A stretch of DNA of 10,930 nt, from assembly GCA_900321595.1 (NCBI GenBank), contig ONWP01000044.1, positions 1-10,930 on the forward strand, in the 5' to 3' direction. Shown here piece after piece: positions 6,154-10,930 of the stretch; position 1 is the stretch's first letter, and the number at the start of each line of letters is the position of its first letter. The position numbers and the translations under genes are program-made. The stretch is from an uncultured Eubacteriales bacterium (GTDB lineage: Bacteria > Bacillota > Clostridia > Oscillospirales > Acutalibacteraceae). The notes under the pieces are model-generated. The model had not been told where the DNA came from. It was given only the letters and a program-made list of their open reading frames with translations, and searched no databases.

Positions 6154-8409
6154 ATGAAAACACTGCACCTGAAAATATTCGGCGTCGTGCAGGGCGTGGG
6201 ATTTCGCCCGTACGTGTCGGTGCTGGCGGCGGAATGCGGCGTAAAGGGCTCCGTCGCGAACAAGGGCTCCTACGTGGAGGTGTTCGCGCAGGGGGCGCGG
6301 GCGGCTGAATTCGCCGAACGCGTGCCGAAGGAGATCCCGCCCCGCGCCGTCGTGCTGCGGACGCTCGTCCGGACGGTCGAGCGGGAGCCGTACCCGGATT
6401 TCGCCATCATCGAAAGCGAGCACGAGGTCGGGGACATCTTCGTCTCGCCCGATATCGGCGTGTGCGAGGACTGTAAAAGGGAACTCTTCGACCCCGCAGA
6501 CCGGCGATACCTGCATCCGTTCATCAACTGCACCCAGTGCGGGCCGCGGCTGACGATCCTGAAGGCGATGCCCTACGACCGGGAGCGCACCGTCATGGAC
6601 GCGTTCCCCATGTGTCCGCGGTGCCGGAAAGAGTACACGTCGCCGGAAAACCGCCGCTACGACGCGCAGCCCGTCTGCTGCAACGACTGCGGGCCGACGG
6701 TGTACCTGCTGTCGCCGGACGGGGACAGGCTGGCCGAGGGGGCGGACGCGATCCGCAGGACGCGCCGGATCCTCATGGACGGCGGCGTCGCCGCGGTCAA
6801 GGGCATCGGCGGCTTCCATCTGTGCTGCGACGCGCGCAGCGAGCGCGCCGTGCGGCATCTGCGGGAGCGCAAGCGCCGCCCCGTGAAGCCCTTCGCCGTG
6901 ATGATGCCGGACCTTGAGACGGCGCGAAAATACTGCGCGGTGCCGCCGGAGGCCGAAGCGTGGCTGACGGGCTGGCAGAAGCCGATCCTGCTCCTGAAAA
7001 AGAACGCGGACTGCGGCGTCTGCGGGCTCGTCGCGCCGGGAAACGACCGCCTGGGCGTGATGCTGCCCTACGCGCCGCTGCAGCTGCTGCTGTTCGGGTA
7101 TCCGGACGGACTTGATATGACAGACTGCCTCGTGATGACCAGCGGCAACGCGTCGGGCGCGCCGATCTGCCGGTCGGACGCGGACGCGGTCGCTGAGATC
7201 GGGTCGTACTGCGACGTGATCCTCAGTCACGACCGGGAGATCCTCATCCGCGCGGACGACACCGTGACCGACCTGCGCGGCGGGAAGCCTTATATGATCC
7301 GGCGGTCGCGCGGCTGGGCGCCGCTGCCGGTGATGCTCTCCGAGAGCGCGGACAAGACGGTGCTCGCCATCGGCGGCGAGCTGAAAAACACCTTCTGTAT
7401 CGCCGGCAACGATTTATATTACCTGTCCGCCTATGTGGGCGACATGGCGGACGTGCGCACGCAGAACGCGCTGCGCGAGACCGTCGGACGGCTGCAGACG
7501 CTGCTCGAAATGAAGCCCGGCGTCGTCGTGTGCGACACGCATCCGCTTTACCAGACCGTCGAGATCGCGAAAGAGCTGGGACTGCCGGTGCGGCAGGTAC
7601 AGCACCACTGGGCGCACATCCTCTCCTGCATGGCGGAAAACGACCGGCTCGACGAGGTGATCGGCGTCTCCTTCGACGGCACCGGCTACGGCGGCGACGG
7701 GACCATCTGGGGCGGTGAGATCATGGCCTGCACGGTACACGGGTACCGCAGGCTCGGGCATATCAGCCCCTTCGCGCAGCCCGGGGGCGACGCGTCGAGC
7801 CGGGAGGGCTGGCGCATCGCGCTCTCAATGCTGGACGACGCGTTCGAAAACGCGGATGCGATCGCCGACAGGCTGGGCCTTGACGCGAAGCAGCTCGGCG
7901 TGATCCGCGCCATGAAAAAGGCCGGGGTCAACTGCGTGACCTCGACCAGCTGCGGACGGCTCTTCGACGCGGTGAGCGCCGTGCTGGGCGTGCGGCGCGC
8001 CTCCACCTTCGAGGGCGAGGCCGCGACGGCGCTGCAGACGGCGGCGGAACGGGCGGGGACCGGGCCGCGGCTTGTCGTCCGCTGCGAGGACTGCCGGATC
8101 GATACGGCGGATCTCTTCGGCGAGATCGTCCGGCGAAGGTTGGACGGGGAAGACGCGGGACGGCTCGCGTACGCGTTCCACGACGCGCTGGCCGACGGGA
8201 TCGCGGCTGCCTGCGTACAGGCGCGGGAAAAGACGGGACTTCGCGCGGCGGCGCTGTCCGGCGGCGTCTTTCAGAACACGCTGCTGGTCGAGCTGACCCG
8301 CGAAAAGCTGGAAAAAGAACGATTTGACGTGCTGCTGCACAGCCAGGTGCCGCCCAATGACGGCGGGCTCGCGCTGGGACAGGCGCTTTACGGTATGATG
8401 AACGACTGA
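6154..8409 (+). CDS. hypF: Carbamoyltransferase HypF, [NiFe] hydrogenase maturation
   Basis: HypF converts carbamoyl phosphate and ATP into a carbamoyl group that it transfers to the C-terminal Cys of HypE, the first step in making the cyanide ligands of [NiFe] hydrogenase. At 751 residues it has full family length with all domains in order. The N-terminal acylphosphatase domain has GVVQGVGFRPYV (10-21), catalytic Arg18 and Asn36. Two CX2CX18CX2C zinc fingers follow (Cys104/107/126/129 and Cys154/157/176/179). Then come a YrdC-like domain (about 200-385, with KGIGGFHL and TSGNASG) and a Kae1-like domain (about 390-751, with QHHWAH and FDGTGYGGDG, and LSGGVFQN near the end). Unlike its neighbours it has no recognisable Shine-Dalgarno sequence before the ATG. 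It starts one base after the K2 stop and probably depends on ribosomes finishing K2, which ties it firmly to the nitrogenase-like operon. Confidence 0.98.
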   Translation: MKTLHLKIFGVVQGVGFRPYVSVLAAECGVKGSVANKGSYVEVFAQGARAAEFAERVPKEIPPRAVVLRTLVRTVEREPYPDFAIIESEHEVGDIFVSPDIGVCEDCKRELFDPADRRYLHPFINCTQCGPRLTILKAMPYDRERTVMDAFPMCPRCRKEYTSPENRRYDAQPVCCNDCGPTVYLLSPDGDRLAEGADAIRRTRRILMDGGVAAVKGIGGFHLCCDARSERAVRHLRERKRRPVKPFAVMMPDLETARKYCAVPPEAEAWLTGWQKPILLLKKNADCGVCGLVAPGNDRLGVMLPYAPLQLLLFGYPDGLDMTDCLVMTSGNASGAPICRSDADAVAEIGSYCDVILSHDREILIRADDTVTDLRGGKPYMIRRSRGWAPLPVMLSESADKTVLAIGGELKNTFCIAGNDLYYLSAYVGDMADVRTQNALRETVGRLQTLLEMKPGVVVCDTHPLYQTVEIAKELGLPVRQVQHHWAHILSCMAENDRLDEVIGVSFDGTGYGGDGTIWGGEIMACTVHGYRRLGHISPFAQPGGDASSREGWRIALSMLDDAFENADAIADRLGLDAKQLGVIRAMKKAGVNCVTSTSCGRLFDAVSAVLGVRRASTFEGEAATALQTAAERAGTGPRLVVRCEDCRIDTADLFGEIVRRRLDGEDAGRLAYAFHDALADGIAAACVQAREKTGLRAAALSGGVFQNTLLVELTREKLEKERFDVLLHSQVPPNDGGLALGQALYGMMND

Positions 8410-8411
8410 AC

Positions 8412-8417
8412 GGGAGG
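8412..8417 (+). promoter_or_regulatory. Strong ribosome binding site of hypC
   Basis: GGGAGG lies 9 nt before the hypC ATG in the 17-nt gap after hypF, with a second purine-rich AGGA directly before the start. It is one of only a few real intergenic gaps in the operon and would let hypC initiate independently of hypF. Confidence 0.65.
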
Positions 8418-8426
8418 AAAAGGAAA

Positions 8427-8645
8427 ATGTGTGTAGGATTATCCGCGAGAGTGCTGTCCGTGAAGGACGATACGGCTGTCATCGACGCCTCCGGCGCGCG
8501 GCGTGAGGTCAACGCCGCCCTGCTCGACGAGCTGGAGCCGGGCGATATGATCATGGTGCACGCCGGGATCGCCATCGCGAAGATCACCGACGACGACGCG
8601 CACGAGGCGGAAAGCGTGCTGGAGACGATCGATGGAAACGATTGA
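8427..8645 (+). CDS. hypC: HypC, [NiFe] hydrogenase maturation chaperone
   Basis: HypC is a small chaperone (HypC/HybG/HupF family) that, with HypD, carries the Fe(CN)2CO unit and delivers it to the hydrogenase large subunit precursor. This 72-residue protein has the essential Cys2, exposed after removal of the initiator Met (MCVGLSARV), and the conserved His45 in the MVHAGIAIAKI segment. The N-terminal beta-barrel sequence and length are typical of the family. Its end overlaps the hypD start by 14 nt, in keeping with the tight HypC-HypD partnership. The tail is acidic (DDDAHEAESVLE). Confidence 0.96.
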   Translation: MCVGLSARVLSVKDDTAVIDASGARREVNAALLDELEPGDMIMVHAGIAIAKITDDDAHEAESVLETIDGND

Positions 8646-9678
8646 GCGTGCGAAGAAGATCGTCGAAGGCTACGACGGCAGGCCGCTGCGGATCATGGAG
8701 GTCTGCGGCACGCATACGCACGAGATCTTCCGGCTGGGCATCCGCCGCATCCTGCCTGATAACATCCGGCTGATCTCCGGGCCGGGGTGTCCGGTGTGCG
8801 TCACGCCCTGCGGCTTCATCGACGAGGCCGTCGAGGCCGCGCTGGAGAAAAACGCGATCATTGCCACCTTTGGCGATCTGGTGCGCGTGCCGGGGAGCGA
8901 AAAGAGCCTCGCCGGCGCCAGGAGCGAGGGCGCCGAGGTGCGGGTCGTCTACGCGCCGTCGGACGCGGTGGACATCGCGAGGGAAAACCCGGACCGGGAG
9001 GTCGTCTTCCTCTCCGTCGGGTTCGAGACGACGGTGCCGTCGTCGTGTCTGGCCGTCCTGCGCGCCGAGGCTGAGGGCGTGGACAATTTCTCTCTGCTGA
9101 CGGCGAACAAGACCATGCCGAACGCCTACGAGGTCCTCAAGGGCAGCGCGGACGCGTTCCTGTACCCGGGACACGTCAACGCGATCACGGGCACAGCCGT
9201 CTGTGAGCGGCTGCAAAGCGAGGGCGTATCCGGCGTCATCGCCGGCTTCACCGCCGCGGAGCTGCTGACGGCGCTGGCGGTCATCGTCGAGAAAAGCCGC
9301 GCGGGAAAGCCGTTCTTTGAGAACTGCTATCCCAGGGTGGTGCGGCCCGAGGGCAGTCCGAAGGCAATTGCGATCATCGACCGGCTGATGGAGCCCTGCG
9401 ACGCGGAATGGCGCGGGCTTGGGGTCATCCCGGGGTCGGGTCTGGCGCTGCGGGACGCTTACGCGCGGTTTGACGCGCGGAAAAAGCTCGCGCTCTCGCC
9501 GCAGACGGGGACGGGCAATCCGGCCTGCCGGTGCGGGGACATCCTGCGCGGCGACTGCACGCCGCCGGAGTGTCCGCTCTACGGCAGAATCTGCACGCCG
9601 CTCTCTCCGGTGGGGGCCTGCATGGTCTCCGGCGAGGGCGCGTGCTCGGCCTATTATCAATACACGGATCGGGGGTAA
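8632..9678 (+). CDS. hypD: HypD, Fe(CN)2CO assembly scaffold
   Basis: HypD is the iron-sulfur scaffold on which, with HypC and HypE, the Fe(CN)2CO group is built. This 348-residue protein has all signature motifs: MEVCGTHTHE (22-31, with the key Cys25), GPGCPVCVTP (50-59, Cys53 and Cys56), and VGFETT in the middle domain. Its Cys-rich C-terminal region binds the [4Fe-4S] cluster (CRCGDILRGDC, ECPLYG, ICTP, GACMVSGEGAC). The ATG at 8632 is preceded by GGAG at 8621-8624 and lies inside the end of hypC. HypE follows after 5 nt. Nothing is missing or unusual. Confidence 0.98.
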   Translation: METIERAKKIVEGYDGRPLRIMEVCGTHTHEIFRLGIRRILPDNIRLISGPGCPVCVTPCGFIDEAVEAALEKNAIIATFGDLVRVPGSEKSLAGARSEGAEVRVVYAPSDAVDIARENPDREVVFLSVGFETTVPSSCLAVLRAEAEGVDNFSLLTANKTMPNAYEVLKGSADAFLYPGHVNAITGTAVCERLQSEGVSGVIAGFTAAELLTALAVIVEKSRAGKPFFENCYPRVVRPEGSPKAIAIIDRLMEPCDAEWRGLGVIPGSGLALRDAYARFDARKKLALSPQTGTGNPACRCGDILRGDCTPPECPLYGRICTPLSPVGACMVSGEGACSAYYQYTDRG

Positions 9679-9683
9679 CTGAG

Positions 9684-10688
9684 ATGGAACAGTATATTCA
9701 GCTGGCGCACGGCGCGGGCGGCAGTCAGACGAACGAACTGATCGAGACGGTCTTCAAAAAGCATCTGGCGAGCCCCGCGATGACGGCCGACGACGCGGCG
9801 GTGCTGACGATCGGCGCGGAGAAGCTCGCCTTCACGACGGACGGCTTCATCGTCTCGCCGTACAAATTCCCGGGCGGGAACATCGGCAAGCTGTCGGTCT
9901 GCGGCACGGTCAACGACCTGGCCTGCATGGGCGCGAAGCCCCTTTACATGACCTGCGCCGTCGTCATCGAGGAGGGCTTCCCGGTCGCGGAGCTGGAGCC
10001 CATCGTCGAGGCGATGGGGCGGACCGCCCGCGAGGCCGGCGTGCAGTTTGCCGCCGGGGATACGAAGGTCGCGGGCAAGGGGCAGGTCGACAAGATCTTC
10101 ATCACGACCACCGGCATCGGGCAGCTCACGCCTGGCGCGGATCTCTCCGGCGCGAACGCGAAGCCCGGCGACGCGGTCATCGTCACCGGCGACGTGGGAC
10201 GGCACGGCTGTACGGTGCTGCTCGAACGGAACGAATTCGGCATCGAGGCCGACGTGAAGAGCGACTGCGCGCCCCTGTGGCACACGGTCGAGGCCGTCCT
10301 GAACCGGACGAAAAACGTCCACGTCATCCGCGACGCGACGCGCGGCGGCGCTGGCACGGTGCTCTATGAGATCGCGTCCCAGTCCGGCGTGGGCTTCGAC
10401 ATCGAGCGCGCGCGCATCCCGGTGGACCCGGCGGTGCGGGGCGTGTGCGGGATGCTGGGGCTCGAGCCGCTGTACCTCGCCTGCGAGGGGACGCTGGTCA
10501 TGATCGCCCCGGCGGAGGAGGCCGACGGGATCGTGGAGACGCTTCGGTCGATGCCCTACAGCGCGAACGCCGCGGTCATCGGCCGCGTCACGGCGGAAAA
10601 CCCCGGGAAGGTGGTCGTCTCCACCGAGATCGGCGCGAAGACGATGCTGCCGCGCCCGGGCGGAGAGCTGCTGCCGCGGATCTGCTGA
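9684..10688 (+). CDS. hypE: HypE, thiocarboxamide dehydratase supplying cyanide
   Basis: HypE receives the carbamoyl group from HypF on its C-terminal Cys and dehydrates it with ATP to a thiocyanate, then gives CN to the HypC-HypD iron. This 334-residue protein belongs to the PurM/ThiL-like ATPase family. It has the N-terminal HGAGG motif (9-13), DDAAVL, TTDGF, GGNIGKLSVCGTVNDL and AAGDTKV, the DATRGG motif in the second half, and the diagnostic terminal PRIC with Cys as the last residue. The frame is open back to 9531 inside hypD, but the ATG at 9684 gives the family's standard N-terminus and has GGGGG at 9671-9675, 8 nt upstream. It is the last gene of the operon; the terminator begins 15 nt after the stop. 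Confidence 0.98.
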   Translation: MEQYIQLAHGAGGSQTNELIETVFKKHLASPAMTADDAAVLTIGAEKLAFTTDGFIVSPYKFPGGNIGKLSVCGTVNDLACMGAKPLYMTCAVVIEEGFPVAELEPIVEAMGRTAREAGVQFAAGDTKVAGKGQVDKIFITTTGIGQLTPGADLSGANAKPGDAVIVTGDVGRHGCTVLLERNEFGIEADVKSDCAPLWHTVEAVLNRTKNVHVIRDATRGGAGTVLYEIASQSGVGFDIERARIPVDPAVRGVCGMLGLEPLYLACEGTLVMIAPAEEADGIVETLRSMPYSANAAVIGRVTAENPGKVVVSTEIGAKTMLPRPGGELLPRIC

Positions 10689-10703
10689 AACAGTATGAAA
10701 ACG

Positions 10704-10738
10704 CCCCTTCCGGATGAACCGGAGGGGGTCAGTTTTTT
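10704..10738 (+). terminator. Rho-independent terminator of the nitrogenase-like/hyp operon
   Basis: A 10-bp stem (CCCCTTCCGG at 10704-10713 with CCGGAGGGGG at 10719-10728, one G-U pair) closes a 5-nt ATGAA loop and is followed by TCAG and six T. It ends the + strand operon after hypE. On the other strand the hairpin is followed by only four T (GCGTTTTC), so it may also stop the convergent gene, less efficiently. The T-run falls inside the last codons of the convergent gene. Confidence 0.9.
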
Positions 10739-10930
10739 GCGTTCGGGACGCGCTCGGCGATGTCGCCCAGACCGCAGTCGAGGATGTCGCAGAGCCGGTC
10801 GAGCGTCAAGGTGTTGACGTTCTCGTTCTTGCGCAGGCGGTCGAGCTGCCCGGTGCTGATGCCGTATTGCTTGATGAGCTGGTACTGGGAAACGCGCTTG
10901 CGCCGCATGGTCTCCCATAACCGGTCGTAG
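10729..10930 (-). CDS. Small XRE/Cro-family helix-turn-helix regulator, 5' end outside window
   Basis: On the minus strand the frame is open from the window edge to a TGA at 10731-10729, giving 66 residues with no internal stop. The protein begins YDRLWETM and contains a Cro/CI-type helix-turn-helix (VSQYQLIKQYGISTGQLDRL, about residues 13-32), then NVNTLTLDRLCDILDCGLGDIAE, a very common ending of small XRE regulators in Firmicutes. Those proteins usually start only a few residues before this Tyr, so little is missing. It should bind DNA as a small repressor; its target is not known, and nothing shows that it controls the convergent operon. The stop and last codons lie within the terminator of the hyp operon. 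The coding call rests on strong family resemblance despite being cut at the edge. Confidence 0.88.
   Translation of the reverse strand, partial: YDRLWETMRRKRVSQYQLIKQYGISTGQLDRLRKNENVNTLTLDRLCDILDCGLGDIAERVPNAKN

Noticed and set aside
5037..7230. Long minus-strand open frames (for example 5037-6263 and 6130-7230)
   Set aside because: They lie opposite well-identified K2 and hypF, are rich in Arg, His, Ala and Pro, resemble no family, and are typical shadow frames in GC-rich DNA.
9531..9683. N-terminal extension of hypE inside hypD
   Set aside because: The extra residues are out-of-frame hypD sequence; the HypE family starts a few residues before HGAGG, matching the ATG at 9684.
10714..10920. 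Plus-strand open frame after the terminator
   Set aside because: It begins within the terminator hairpin, has no ribosome site, and lies opposite the recognisable XRE gene.
1..10930. CRISPR arrays, tRNA or rRNA genes, insertion sequences
   Set aside because: I saw no spaced direct repeats, cloverleaf sequences, transposase genes or terminal inverted repeats; almost every base is coding.

Overview
The window is one dense, GC-rich (roughly two thirds G+C by eye) bacterial operon on the + strand. It is cut at its left end and closed at the right by an intrinsic terminator. Beyond the terminator lies the 3' part of a convergent small regulator gene. Nearly every start has a strong GGAGG-type ribosome binding site and genes overlap by 4-14 nt. 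The small XRE regulator and the hyp set are of kinds common in anaerobic Firmicutes, so a high-GC member of Clostridia (Bacillota) is the likely source. This placement is inference; there is no rRNA or other marker.

Layout, left to right. Positions 2-6152 hold six consecutive genes forming two tandem nitrogenase-like modules, each in the order reductase (H), long component-1 subunit (D), short component-1 subunit (K): H1 (2-661, 5' end outside the window), D1 (655-1974), K1 (1971-3116), H2 (3113-3868), D2 (3865-5148), K2 (5145-6152). H1 and H2 keep the two cysteines that bridge the [4Fe-4S] cluster of NifH-type ATPases. D1 and D2 are clear but distant paralogues, as are K1 and K2. None of the component-1 proteins shows the FeMo-cofactor Cys or His ligands, and no other nif gene is visible. 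This is therefore a nitrogenase-like reductase system and not an evident N2-fixing enzyme. The cysteine pattern (about three on each D, one shared on each K) suggests a 3+1 [4Fe-4S] cluster at each D/K interface, as in the BchN-BchB type, instead of a P-cluster.

Positions 6154-10688 hold hypF, hypC, hypD and hypE, all apparently intact. These four proteins make and carry the Fe(CN)2CO group of [NiFe] hydrogenases. They follow K2 after a single base and run to the terminator at 10704-10738. No hydrogenase structural gene, hypA or hypB is in the window.

How they work together: in each module the H protein should pass electrons, with ATP hydrolysis, to its D/K partner. The substrate cannot be read from the sequence. 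Fusion of two complete H-D-K sets with the Fe(CN)2CO assembly genes is the most unusual aspect. Either the two systems merely share a promoter, or one nitrogenase-like complex matures or supplies a cofactor for the other or for a [NiFe] enzyme. There is no intergenic stretch above 300 bases; the largest gap is the 40 nt between hypE and the convergent gene.
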